Shown piece after piece: positions 9,403-18,517 of a stretch of DNA of 64,000 nucleotides; the stretch's first letter is position 1; every line of letters begins with the position of its first letter. Origin of the DNA: Saccharomycopsis malanga (lineage: Eukaryota > Ascomycota > Saccharomycetes > Ascoideales > Saccharomycopsidaceae); NCBI GenBank assembly GCA_004014935.1, contig CP025325.1, positions 496,001 through 560,000 on the forward strand, given 5' to 3'. The position numbers and the translations under genes were made by a program. Below the pieces are notes generated by a model that was given only the letters and a program-made list of their open reading frames with translations, searched no databases and had not been told where the DNA came from.

Positions 9403-9517
9403 CCCGTTGATCCGCCGAAGCATGACCAAAGCAAGTACCAAGCGATGCCGCGGCAGGTGATCTGATTGGCCACGGCGGCAGGGCGATTTTGTTTTTCAGA
9501 AAAGTATATATATAATG
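9403..9517 (+). promoter_or_regulatory. CIT1 promoter: CSRE, CCAAT box, TATA
   Basis: CCCGTTGATCCG (9403-9414) matches the carbon source-responsive element consensus YCCRTTNRNCCG at every position; this is the Cat8/Sip4 site of yeasts. ATTGG (9465-9469) is a reversed CCAAT box, the Hap2/3/5 site. A TATATATATAA run follows near 9505. These would fit induction on non-fermentable carbon. Confidence 0.65.
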
Positions 9518-9588
9518 CGGTGGTCCTCAAGTTGGCGGGCGGGTCTGCAAGTGAGAGGACCAACATAGTACAGCAGCAACTAGACAGA

Positions 9589-11054
9589 ATGGCATCATTG
9601 AGAGCACTTTCGAAGCGCGCGATGCGCACGCAGAGCAGCGCATTGCTTTACAGCAGCAGCGGCGTGCGTGGGTATGCGACCAAGGAGAAGACCTTGAAGG
9701 AACGGTTTTCCGAGGTTTATCCGGAGAAGGCGGAATTTGTGAAGAAGTTCAAGAAGGAGCACGGCAAGACGGTGAGTAGCGAGTGGGAATGAGTGGCTAG
9801 CGTGCGGGCAGATGTACTAACAAGCAGGTTATCGGCGAGGTTTTGTTGGAGCAGGCGTATGGCGGTATGCGCGGAATCAAGGGTTTGGTGTGGGAAGGAT
9901 CCGTGCTTGATCCGGAGGAAGGGATCCGGTTCCGGGGCAAATCCATCCCGGATATCCAGCGCGAGTTGCCAAAGGCGCCGGGCGGCGAGGAGCCGTTGCC
10001 GGAGGCGTTGTTCTGGTTGTTGTTGACCGGCGAGGTTCCTACGGCGGCACAGACAGCGGCATTTTCGGCGGAATTGGCGGCCCGGGCGGAGTTGCCAAAG
10101 CACGTGGAGGAGTTGATTGACCGGTCTCCATCCAACTTGCATCCGATGGCACAGTTTTCCATTGCGGTGAACGCATTGGAGTCCGAGTCGGAGTTTGCCA
10201 AGGCGTACGCCAAGGGCGTCAACAAAAAGGACTACTGGACGTACACGTATGAAGACTCGATCAACTTGTTGGCCAAGTTGCCAAACATTGCGGCCCGGAT
10301 CTACCGGAACGTGTTCAAGGACGGCAAAGTGGCCTCGGTCAACAAGGACTTGGACTACGGAGCTAATCTTGCGTCCATGTTGGGCTTCGGCGCCAACAAG
10401 GAGTTTGTAGAGTTGGTCCGCTTGTATTTGACCATTCATTCCGACCACGAGGGCGGCAATGTGTCCGCACACACCACCCATTTGGTCGGCTCCGCCTTGT
10501 CGTCGCCATACTTGTCGTTTGCCGCCGGTCTTAACGGCTTGGCCGGCCCCTTGCATGGCAGAGCCAACCAGGAGGTCTTGGAGTGGTTGGAGAAGTTGGA
10601 CGCCGAGTTGAAGGGCGACATCAGCAAGGAAACCGTCGAAAAGTACTTGTGGGACACCTTGAACGCCGGCAGAGTCGTTCCGGGCTACGGACACGCCGTT
10701 TTGAGAAAAACCGACCCTCGGTACACCGCCCAAAGAGAGTTTGCCTTGAAACATTTGCCTAAAGACCACTTGTTCCATGTCGTTTCCACCGTTTATGATG
10801 TGGCCCCTGGCGTTTTAACCAAACACGGTAAAACTAAAAACCCTTGGCCAAATGTGGACTCCCATTCGGGCGTTTTGTTGAAATATTACGGCTTGACCGA
10901 GGCCTCTTTCTACACTGTTTTGTTCGGTGTCGCTAGAGCTTTTGGTGTATTGCCTCAGTTGATTATCGATAGAGCCTACGGTTTGCCAATTGAAAGACCA
11001 AAATCGTTTTCTACTGAGAAATACGTCGAGTTGGTCAAATCACTCAAGAAATAA
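9589..11054 (+). CDS. CIT1: Citrate synthase, mitochondrial (one intron)
   Basis: Condenses acetyl-CoA with oxaloacetate in the TCA cycle. Exon 1 is 9589-9771 (61 codons) and exon 2 is 9828-11054. The 56-base intron has donor GTGAGT, branch point TACTAAC and acceptor CAG, and joins K-T to V-I-G-E in phase 0. The product has 469 residues (S. cerevisiae Cit1: 479). The first 30 residues are rich in Arg, Ser and Ala and form a mitochondrial presequence. Active-site regions are present: [18 protein letters not shown] and N-V-D-S-H-S-G. The C-terminus (SLKK) has no peroxisomal SKL, so this is the mitochondrial form. Leucines are mostly TTG and I find no in-frame CTG. Confidence 0.96.
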
Positions 11055-11104
11055 GCATTCTATGTAAATATACGATTATTATAGGGAGTTTTTGTAAAAA
11101 TGAA

Positions 11105-12270
11105 TGACCACTGGGCCGAAGGGCTCAGTGGTTGTTGCTTTTGGGGAGGTGAAAATGCATTGTTATAAAATATTGTGCATTTGTAAAAATGGGCCGAATA
11201 GTTGGCCCCAAATAATTACCCCCCAAATAGTTGGTCCCAAATAATTAGCCCCTAAATAATTACCCCCAAATAATTACCCCTAAGCCAAATAATTACCCCC
11301 GAATAATTACCCGCTGGGCGGAAGGGCCCAATGGTTTTTGCTTTAGGAGAAACTGCACGATGCATCGCTCATGCAACCACCTCATGCACAGCCTTTGACG
11401 ATTGAAAGAAATCCCCAATTTTACCAAGGGGTTAATCAGGCGATTTCGAGGATTTTTGCCAATTTTCAAGAAAACCACGTGACACAACATGCACTGTCTT
11501 GCATCAACATGTATCTCTGTTGCGAACTGAATACTTTTCTATGCACTCTTACATGTTGGTATAATCACTTTCTAGTAAGCATCTTATATTTAGCTGTTTT
11601 CCCGTGTTTTCGACCATTTTCAAACATATTGAAAGAGTTACACCTAATAAAGCCAATATATACACTCTTGGGAACGTGCAAGATGATAATACACCATTAA
11701 TTAGCCAATATCCATAGAAATGTGGTCAATACACGGAAAAACGTGACAATTCGACTAGAAAAAAATTTTTTTTTTCAGACACTGCCTTGATATAAGGGAT
11801 AATTGTAAACACGGGCCGAATAATTGGCCGCAAATAATTACACCCCCCCCCCAAATAATTTGCCCCCAAATAATTAGCCCCCAAATAATTTGCCCCTAAA
11901 TAATTACCCCCTAAGCCAAATAATTACCCCCTAAGCCGAATAATTAGCCTTTAAGCCATATTATTACCCGCTGGGCCGAAAGGCCCAATGGTTGCTGCTT
12001 TATGAGAAACTGCACGATGCATCACTCATGCAACCACCTCATGCACGGCCTTTGACGATTGAACGAAATCCCCAATTTGAAGAATTGCACCTAATAAAGC
12101 CAATATATATATTTGAAAGACCGCATTCGATGATAAGCCACTGTAAATAAGCCACTAACCATAGAAATGTGGTCAAGAAAAAATAAACTTTTCTCAGATG
12201 ATGCCTTTATACAAGGGATTATTGTAAACCTGGGCCTGATAATTAATTAGCCCCTAGCCCAAAGACATCA
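11105..12270 (+). repeat. Composite duplicated block of repeats E and DR-D
   Basis: A hairpin head (CCACTGGGCC GAAG GGCTCAGTGG, 11109-11132) and an E array (to 11310) are followed by CCCGCTGGGCGGAAGGGCCC and a full DR-D copy (11365-11605). Next come a CCGTGTTTTCGACCATTTTC / CCATAGAAATGTGGTCAA module, a second E array (11815-11960) and a second, shorter CTGGGCCGAAAGGCCC / DR-D / CCATAGAAATGTGGTCAA module (to about 12190). A segment of about 650 bp has evidently been duplicated in tandem. No gene is seen. Confidence 0.65.
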
Positions 12271-12299
12271 CTGGTTGGTGCTTTCAAAGAGGAGACAAA

Positions 12300-12352
12300 T
12301 TAGTGCTTATATACGAAACTTATACTTAATGTGCTTGAAATACAAGGTAGTA
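12300..12352 (+). mobile_element. TRS-A 3' end fragment
   Basis: GTGCTTATATACGAAACTTA, then TGCTTGAAATACAAGG and a short AT tail match the last 50 bases of TRS-A. The rest is absent. Confidence 0.45.
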
Positions 12353-12568
12353 TTAGACAGTCTCATACACCCCCTGTTTATGCATGTTGGGAAAATATCG
12401 TGTACACGTGACCCGCTTGAATAATTTTTTTTTCTTTGACCACCCCCATAATGATGTCTAATAATAATGGATTTTTTCTCCAGTACTGGCAGTAGAGTTA
12501 GTAATATTATCAAGTGCATATTGTATTATAAACAATTGCTGATTTTCATGTTTTATGGAGTTGGTATA

Positions 12569-13267
12569 ATGACACGGAGTTTGTTGCGAGCTCACAGGGT
12601 CCAATTAGGCGTGAAACCGCAGGCAATCTGCATGGTTGCTCAACGAATGAAATATGCTACTCATAAAAATAAAGAAGGTGAGTTTGAAAATGTAAAGAAA
12701 CCTAGTCGCACAGCAATTCTTTTGGCTCGGTTGAGAAGTGGATCGACATTTGCATTTACCACTGCACTTGTGCTCGGCTCAATTGGCGTGACAGGGCTTG
12801 CAGTGTATGCTATTGGAAAAGAGCTTTTTTCCTCCTCGGGAGATACCAAACTATTCAACCGTTCGATCAGTTTGATTGAAAACAACTTGTACTGCCAAAA
12901 GCTTCTCCAGTGCCAGCATGGCGACGAGAAGTTGGCTGCGTTTGGCGAAGATTATACGCGTGGAAACCGGAATGGCTGGGGCAATAGAAACAGACCTATT
13001 GCTTCTGCCCGTAGAATCGATAAAAACACAGGAGATGAGCATTTGTTTATGAAATACCATGTTGAAAGTAAAGCAAAACAGGGCGTAGTTCATATGGAAG
13101 CTGTGAAAGACTCGCAGACTCGTAGAACCGAAATCCGCTCGTTATTCTTGCTGGTCGACAATGAGAAATACTATATAATTGCCCCTCCTAGAAAACATTC
13201 CTTGTTGCCTATGGGCGGTGATTCCAAAGGTGGCGGCTTTTTAGGAATCCATTGGGGAACAAAATAA
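12569..13267 (+). CDS. TIM21: Mitochondrial presequence translocase subunit Tim21
   Basis: Tim21 is an inner-membrane subunit of the TIM23 complex. It contacts Tom22 in the intermembrane space and links import to the respiratory chain. The chosen ATG at 12569 gives 232 residues (S. cerevisiae: 239) beginning MTRSLLRAHR, a basic presequence. Upstream in-frame ATGs at 12467 and 12548 add an unlikely hydrophobic extension. One membrane segment lies near residues 60-82, followed by the conserved intermembrane-space domain with YTRGNRNGWGNRNRPIASAR-type residues. The stop is directly followed by a TRS-A copy, so the 3' UTR must run into it. Confidence 0.88.
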   Translation: MTRSLLRAHRVQLGVKPQAICMVAQRMKYATHKNKEGEFENVKKPSRTAILLARLRSGSTFAFTTALVLGSIGVTGLAVYAIGKELFSSSGDTKLFNRSISLIENNLYCQKLLQCQHGDEKLAAFGEDYTRGNRNGWGNRNRPIASARRIDKNTGDEHLFMKYHVESKAKQGVVHMEAVKDSQTRRTEIRSLFLLVDNEKYYIIAPPRKHSLLPMGGDSKGGGFLGIHWGTK

Positions 13268-13284
13268 TGAGTTTGAAGCAACGG

Positions 13285-13640
13285 GTTGGCTATTGGGCCG
13301 GATATTTGGCCAGTGGACCGATTGGTTATCCACTAGACCTATTGGTTAGTGCTTTTGTAAAGACCAAAACCTGGAAGGATAGTTTAACGGGTAGTATTCT
13401 CGAAAAAAAATTACCCAGGAGGAACACGGGTTCGATTCCCAAGACGAGAGTTTTTCACAATGCTGAACAAGCAAGTATAACAGTCTGAAACATGGACTGA
13501 GCCAATAGGACTCAATTTCCAATTTATTCAGTAAAAAAACATGATGATTGGACACGATTGGGTTTTCCGTAGCGAGTTTTACCAAATCCCTTTAGACAGC
13601 GCTTATATACGATACGTTGAGGTGTTTTTGAATCAAGACT
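13285..13640 (+). mobile_element. TRS-A, long copy with expanded head, next to TIM21
   Basis: The head region (GGCTATTGGGCCGGATATTT and three further GG-C/A-TTGG-type near repeats) is expanded. An intact B box (ACACGGGTTCGATTCCCAAG) and the body follow: CACAATGCTGAACAAGCAAG, ACTGAGCCAATAGGACTC, GACACGATTGGGTTTTCC, GAGTTTTACCAAATCCC, GCGCTTATATACGATACG. It starts about 20 bases after the TIM21 stop and ends about 60 bases before the converging GAS gene stop. Confidence 0.65.
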
Positions 13641-13701
13641 GTACTTACAACTGTAAAGAGACAACATTAGCAAAGGCAACTCTATTAAAGAACTTATTTA
13701 A

Positions 13702-15486
13702 TCAAAGACCCCATGTAGAGAAGAACAAAACAGCCCAATATAAGAGTTTGTACGTGTTTACACGCGAGGCCTTTGAAGGATTGCTGTTATTACTGCTTCC
13801 TCCACTGTTGCCGTTTGATTTGGCCTTCTTTTTCCCGCCTTGGGTCTCGTTTGCCGAAAAGCTTTTGAGCAAGTTTGCACAAGTCTGGCTGTTTTTTGAA
13901 ATGTTGGAAAGATCCTGCTGTGAGGCCTGGGTGATGATAAATGCCTGGCCGTCAAAATCGCATTTGTCAGGTTTTCTATCATATTTCAAGTAATATTTGT
14001 TGAGAAGATATGACAGTTTCTGTTTTTCGTCACAATCAGAATAGTAACCGTATTGGCCTGAAGTTCCATTGCCCACGATTTCCGTGCAGTCGACCTCGTC
14101 ACACAGCAGGCTGTAAAGGTTCTGGAAGTCGTGTTTCTTCTTCTGGGGGGAAACTATGCATTCCAGTGATGCCTCGAGACATTCGCATTTGAAGTTGTAA
14201 GGCGTAGCTGGTAAAGAAGGGTGGGCTTTCCATTGTGGTGATTGGGACGGGCAATTGATAATGGTGTTGGGTCCAGACGTGTCTTTTATGCTCGATGATG
14301 AAGGATTGACGTTGCCATACGCGTCTCTTAGAAACCGGTAATCATCTAGTTTCTTGACCAGTCCTGACTCCTTGTCAATGCTGACCACGCCATATTTGTT
14401 TTCCTCCTCAAAATACATGTAGACAATGCCTCCGGACCACACACTGGTCATGAGAGGACTGTACAAAGCCTCCACGTCCTGGAAAGGTCTTGGTCTGACA
14501 ATGTTGCAGCCAAACTCTGAGAAAAACAGCGGCACACTATAGTTCTGGAACTCAATGGTTCTTTCGCTGTAGCCAGAGCTGAAGAAGGACGAATAGCCGC
14601 ACCATTCGTACATGTTGATGCCATAGAAGTCTACGGGGTCCTCGCCGCAAATAAAATAGTTTGCCAGGTTCATTCTGGTGGCCGCGTCATCGTTGGAAGA
14701 ATAGCCCACGGGAATCTCACGATACTTTCTCTGTTTGATGTACGCTTTGACGTCTCTCACGGCAGCTTTGACAAACGGCGCTGCATCGGTGTTTCCTGCC
14801 TCGTTAGCAACCTCGTTCCCAGCAAAAAAGCCTAGAACATTGTTGTATCGGGCCAGCGAGTCGACCACTGACTTGTATCTGTCAAAGACTTCCGTGTTCC
14901 ACGAAGGATGGTCGCGCTTTATGGAGGTGTACGGTTCTGCCAAATCCGAAATGACGTATATCCCAGCTTCTGCCAAGGCTTTCATGCACACATCGTGATT
15001 AGCCAAAGGGTTGATGGAGTACACTCGGACCAGATTTACGTGCAAGTCTGCCAAGTAGGACACGTCACGCAAACACGACTTTTCGTCGGCCAGTGGGTCC
15101 ACGTAGCGGACGTTCTCGTCCTTCAAATAGTCCAAAGAAGGGATTTCCAACGCAACATTGCTTATATTCAATGCCTTGACATGTTGGGGCCCTAAAGTCT
15201 GCTCCAGCTTTTCTTTGTAAAAGTCCTGTTTCTGCGCCTCTAACAGCTCGCCGTCCAATGTCTGTTGATAGGCAATTCCCCTCATAAAGAACCGGGTCCC
15301 GTTGTTGGAGTAGAAAAACTTGTTGCCTTTGATGATGATAGGCGGAATATCATTGTTTTGCTTGCCTACTTTGGAACTGCCTCTTGAATTAGATGGCACT
15401 GTTGGTTTCTCTGGCTTGGTGGAATCCGCCCAACAAATGTTGGATACCAGTAAAAACAAAATGGTCCATTTATTGGTGTATATCAT
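13702..15486 (-). CDS. GPI-anchored beta-1,3-glucanosyltransferase, GH72+ (Gas family)
   Basis: Wall-remodelling enzyme that cuts and re-joins beta-1,3-glucan chains at the cell surface. The 594 residues begin with a signal peptide (about 1-20). The GH72 domain has an acid/base Glu in F-F-A-G-N-E-V (near 225) and a nucleophile Glu in F-F-S-E-F-G-C-N (near 324). A Cys-rich X8/CBM43 domain follows (about 420-520), and then a short Ser/Asn linker and a C-terminal hydrophobic tail for GPI attachment. Between G-I-A-Y-Q and D-P-L-A-D there are about 45 extra residues not found in Gas1. I do not assign it to a particular GAS/PHR paralogue. The next gene to the right, also on the minus strand, is another wall glucan enzyme. 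Confidence 0.88.
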   Translation of the reverse strand: MIYTNKWTILFLLVSNICWADSTKPEKPTVPSNSRGSSKVGKQNNDIPPIIIKGNKFFYSNNGTRFFMRGIAYQQTLDGELLEAQKQDFYKEKLEQTLGPQHVKALNISNVALEIPSLDYLKDENVRYVDPLADEKSCLRDVSYLADLHVNLVRVYSINPLANHDVCMKALAEAGIYVISDLAEPYTSIKRDHPSWNTEVFDRYKSVVDSLARYNNVLGFFAGNEVANEAGNTDAAPFVKAAVRDVKAYIKQRKYREIPVGYSSNDDAATRMNLANYFICGEDPVDFYGINMYEWCGYSSFFSSGYSERTIEFQNYSVPLFFSEFGCNIVRPRPFQDVEALYSPLMTSVWSGGIVYMYFEEENKYGVVSIDKESGLVKKLDDYRFLRDAYGNVNPSSSSIKDTSGPNTIINCPSQSPQWKAHPSLPATPYNFKCECLEASLECIVSPQKKKHDFQNLYSLLCDEVDCTEIVGNGTSGQYGYYSDCDEKQKLSYLLNKYYLKYDRKPDKCDFDGQAFIITQASQQDLSNISKNSQTCANLLKSFSANETQGGKKKAKSNGNSGGSSNNSNPSKASRVNTYKLLYWAVLFFSTWGL

Positions 15487-15589
15487 CTTAGATGCTGGCT
15501 GCTCGTACTTTTCCTACCTATAACATTACATCCTACCATTGTTCCTTCTATATACCGGTAAACTCCTCCACAAACAATAACCACCATCA

Positions 15590-15640
15590 AGTATGCATGT
15601 TGTGATGGTGGCATTGTTGATGCATGCCATGAGCCATCCC
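15590..15640. promoter_or_regulatory. ATGCA-rich cluster before the GAS-type gene
   Basis: AAGTATGCATGTTGTGATGG and TTGTTGATGCATGCCATGAG lie about 110-150 bases upstream of the GAS-type start (15486, minus strand). TGCATGC-type motifs recur upstream of other genes here. The binding factor is unknown. Confidence 0.35.
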
Positions 15641-15860
15641 AGTGGTTTAATATCATTGGGCCCTTTGGCCATTTGGCTATTGGGCCCAGTGGACTGATAT
15701 TATTATTATTATTAGAAATTGAAATGTAGACAGTATTGGTGTAGGTTAGCATCCTAAAAACATTGGTGCTGGGAATCGAACCTGGGTTCCTACAGGGTCT
15801 TTTCCGACAGTACTAACCACTGAGCCAAATGGCCCAGTGGCTGGCCAGTATTATGTATAA
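15640..15860 (-). mobile_element. TRS-A copy with intact A and B boxes, shortened body
   Basis: Read on the minus strand from about 15843: head hairpin (CCACTGGGCC ATTT GGCTCAGTGG), TCGGAAAAGACCCTGTAGGA, B box CCAGGTTCGATTCCCAGCAC, TTTTTAGGATGCTAACC, then a short AT-rich end. A partial second head palindrome (GGGCCCTTTGGCCATTTGGC) follows at about 15658-15690. The distal body is missing. Confidence 0.6.
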
Positions 15861-16022
15861 ATTTACCAAAACTACAAAAGAAGAACAAGTTGCAAAGTTT
15901 GATGTAAATAAAAGTGGAAAGAACACTTTCCTTCTCTAATAAGTTTTAGAAAGCAAATGTAGAAACAAGACGAAATGAAATTGGGCAAGAAATGAATAAT
16001 GAGTTTAAATGTTTCACAGCCA

Positions 16023-17192
16023 TCAAGCTGGCGAGTTACCGTAGATACCCCAAGATTGGTCAACGTTGTAAGATCCAGCAGGCTTCCAGTAATCGTTGTA
16101 GACGGTGAAGAGGAAAACAGAAGCACCGGTGTGTTGTTTGATAGCGTTGATGGCCTTGACTTGGTTGTCGGCACTTGGAATGGATTTGCCATTGGCATCA
16201 CCACTGTGAGGCCATCCTGTTTCGGTGATGGTGACGTTTTTCACAGACCCACACGCAGTGTAAACGTTTTGGATTTGTTGGAGCAACCAGGTTCCAGCAT
16301 CTTCGGCAGAAACATCACCAAAATATGGATGACTGTTGACGGCAATATAATCGGAATACTGGCACAATTCCTTGTTGTTTTGCACAGCAACCAAAGTGTC
16401 AACAGAAACCACTGGTCCAGTATATCCAGCAGACTTTAAAGCCAGCTTGGCAGCCTCAAGAGCGCTTTGGATTTGGCCAGTCGTCGCACTACCTCCATTC
16501 ACCAACTCGTTACCAACACTGACGGTATCAACAATATCCCAAGACTTTCCAGCACTCTGGATAGCAGAATGCAAGGTTTTAACATCGTTAGCAATGTTGT
16601 TCAAATGGTAAATACCAGCAAACAAGGTTTGCCCGTCTTTCATGTTGGAAAGAACATTCTGGACACCTGAACAATCAACGTCATATAATCGGATAATCTT
16701 GTATCCAGACAACTTTTGCATGTCTGATTTGACTTCTTGGGCAGACTTGCACTGTCCACTGGAAGTATATGGAGAGTAGGTGATTCCTAAAACTCCAGCA
16801 TCTCCCACAGCACGGTTATTGTAGCCAATCCAGTTGGAATCTCCAGAAGGACTTCCAGAAGGAAATCCCCCAGCAGTCCCAGTGGCTGAACTAGCTATAA
16901 CAGCAGACGTAGCAGCAGCAGCAGAAGTAGCAGCAGCAGCAGCAGTGTTTTGAATAGCTTTGTTGACAACGCTTTCAACAGTAGCAGAAGTAGTAGGAGC
17001 AGCAACTGACGACGTACTAGGCATCTCATCACCGTCATCAAAAACAGTCACAACTTCATCCACCGTTTGAATGTCATACTGGGTTTGATATTGGGTAAGT
17101 GTATCTCTCTTATGCTGATGTCTATTTACCATGTCCTCTGCAAAAGCAGCGGAAGCAAGAGCAAGAAGCACTGGAACAGAAACAAGTTGCAT
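16023..17192 (-). CDS. SCW4: Cell-wall glucanase-like protein, GH17 (Scw4/Scw10/Mp65 type)
   Basis: Soluble wall mannoprotein of glycoside hydrolase family 17, involved in beta-glucan assembly. The 389 residues begin with a signal peptide (to about A18) and a Kex2-type KR site (H-K-R-D, about 28-30). An Ala/Ser/Thr-rich linker follows (about 55-110), then the GH17 domain from G-I-T-Y-S-P-Y onward. The acid/base Glu lies in V-S-V-G-N-E-L-V-N and the nucleophile Glu in T-I-T-E-T-G-W-P. The C-terminus W-G-I-Y-G matches the family and there is no GPI signal. Which paralogue (SCW4, SCW10 or MP65) cannot be decided from the sequence. It is encoded next to the GAS-type gene on the same strand. Confidence 0.88.
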   Translation of the reverse strand: MQLVSVPVLLALASAAFAEDMVNRHQHKRDTLTQYQTQYDIQTVDEVVTVFDDGDEMPSTSSVAAPTTSATVESVVNKAIQNTAAAAATSAAAATSAVIASSATGTAGGFPSGSPSGDSNWIGYNNRAVGDAGVLGITYSPYTSSGQCKSAQEVKSDMQKLSGYKIIRLYDVDCSGVQNVLSNMKDGQTLFAGIYHLNNIANDVKTLHSAIQSAGKSWDIVDTVSVGNELVNGGSATTGQIQSALEAAKLALKSAGYTGPVVSVDTLVAVQNNKELCQYSDYIAVNSHPYFGDVSAEDAGTWLLQQIQNVYTACGSVKNVTITETGWPHSGDANGKSIPSADNQVKAINAIKQHTGASVFLFTVYNDYWKPAGSYNVDQSWGIYGNSPA

Positions 17193-17454
17193 TTCAAATC
17201 AAGTGCTAAAGCGTTAACAATTCAATAAAACGAGAGTAAAGTAAATAGCCGGTAAAGTAATAAAGGAATGAATAACTAATATTTTGGTAAAGTTATAAAG
17301 GAATGAATAACTGTTTTTACCAATGCCAAAAGGAAGACCGAAAAAGAAAAAAAGACTACACACTACGAAATTTTCAATTCTTCTATATACACTCATCTAT
17401 CTATATATCTGTCTATATATATAGATATATATATATACTTATCTCATGTTGGAA

Positions 17455-17660
17455 AAATGCCTTGCCTGAACGCCTTATGGTACCATGCAACTTCCATGCG
17501 CATTCCGCGGCATGACTGCATTGGCATGCGTCACTATGCATATGGGCCTACTACGGGGTGGGTTCAATATTATAGTAAGGCGATTTGGGGGCCAAGTTTG
17601 GCCCAGTGTCCATGGAAAGTGGGACAATTAATGGTGGATGTTACGGTTTAATACTGGTTT
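17455..17660. other. Intergenic, ATGCA/CATGC-rich stretch upstream of the SCW4-like gene
   Basis: ACCATGCAACTTCCATGCGC, GCATGACTGCATTGGCATGC and ACTATGCATATGG lie about 280-370 bases before the SCW4-like start. No conserved ORF is seen here. A CTATATATATAGATATATAT run lies near 17410-17440. Confidence 0.35.
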
Positions 17661-17924
17661 GGGGGCCGGTCTTTGCCATGGAAGTCAAGGATGGTTGTGG
17701 CCTGTGTAATGGAGAATGCAAGACGGTTGGATATGGACAATTGTAGACAATAGTAGATTGACAATATTATATATATAAATATGGGGTAAGGTTTAGGGTA
17801 TTGCTTTGTTTGAAAAGAAAACTCTGATTGGCAGCAAATTCCGAGAAAAGCCGGAGGTTAGACACTGGAAAATGACTGTTTGTAATGGATAACTTGATAG
17901 GAGAATTGTAGATCATAATCAGGA

Positions 17925-17970
17925 GCAAGCCACTGGGCTTGAAATATGATATTATTATTATTATTATACC
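17925..17970 (+). mobile_element. TRS-A tail fragment
   Basis: CCACTGGGCTTGAAATATGA followed by (ATT)n. The next TRS-A copy begins immediately inside or after this tail. Confidence 0.5.
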
Positions 17971-18377
17971 ACTGGGCCATTTGGCTCAGTGGTCGGTGCT
18001 CTCGGAGAAGAGAAAAGACCTGGGCCATTTGGCTCAGTGGTCATTGCTCTCGCAGAAGAGAAAAACAAGACCTAATAGGAACACGGGTTCGATTCCCAAG
18101 ACGACACTTTTACTCGCTGCTTTTTACGATGCTGAACGTGATTTCACAGGCAAGTGCAACTGTCTGAAACACGACCTAGACCAAAGTCTAGTGCTAACTT
18201 TCCAACCTATTGGGTGAGAAGACAATGATATATACGGTTATGATCAGATTATGATCGACAGGACATGATTGGGTTTTCCCCACTGGGTTTTACCGAGTCC
18301 CCTTAGACATAGCGCGTATATACGAAACTGATATGTACTGGGCTTGAAATATATAATAATATTATTACTATTATTAT
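17971..18377 (+). mobile_element. TRS-A, best-preserved copy, with duplicated head
   Basis: Two heads in tandem (GGGCCATTTGGCTCAGTGG at 17976 and 18022, each followed by GCTCTCG-AGAAGAGAAA) lead to B box ACACGGGTTCGATTCCCAAG. The full body follows: TTTTTACGATGCTGAACGTG, GGCAAGTGCAACTGTCTGAA, GGTGAGAAGACAATGATATA, GACATGATTGGGTTTTCCCC, ACTGGGTTTTACCGAGTCCC, CGTATATACGAAACTGATAT, GTACTGGGCTTGAAATATAT and an (ATT)n tail. It sits between two older tails. This copy defines the family order. Confidence 0.75.
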
Positions 18378-18505
18378 GATAAGTTGTACTATAATATAGC
18401 AAAAAAGTTACAAAATAACCTGGCTAGTATTAATTTAATTCAATAAAACGTTTGATTACTACTCCAAAACGTCAGCACTGACCACTGAGCAAAATGGCCA
18501 GTGGC
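18378..18505 (-). mobile_element. TRS-A-head / TRS-B-body chimera, minus strand
   Basis: On the minus strand: head palindrome (CCACTGGCC ATTTT GCTCAGTGG), then CTGACGTTTTGGAGTAGTAA, AAACGTTTTATTGAATTAAA, AGCCAGGTTATTTTGTAAC and TTTTGCTATATTATAGTACA. It has the same chimeric joint as the plus-strand copy at 2947-3098. Confidence 0.6.
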
Positions 18506-18517
18506 ATTATTATTATT

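Noticed and set aside
9717-10778. 353-codon ORF antisense to CIT1
   Set aside because: Antisense to citrate synthase and crosses its intron; no independent support.
12467-12568. Upstream in-frame ATGs of TIM21
   Set aside because: They would add a hydrophobic, presequence-unlike extension; the ATG at 12569 starts a proper basic presequence and gives family length.
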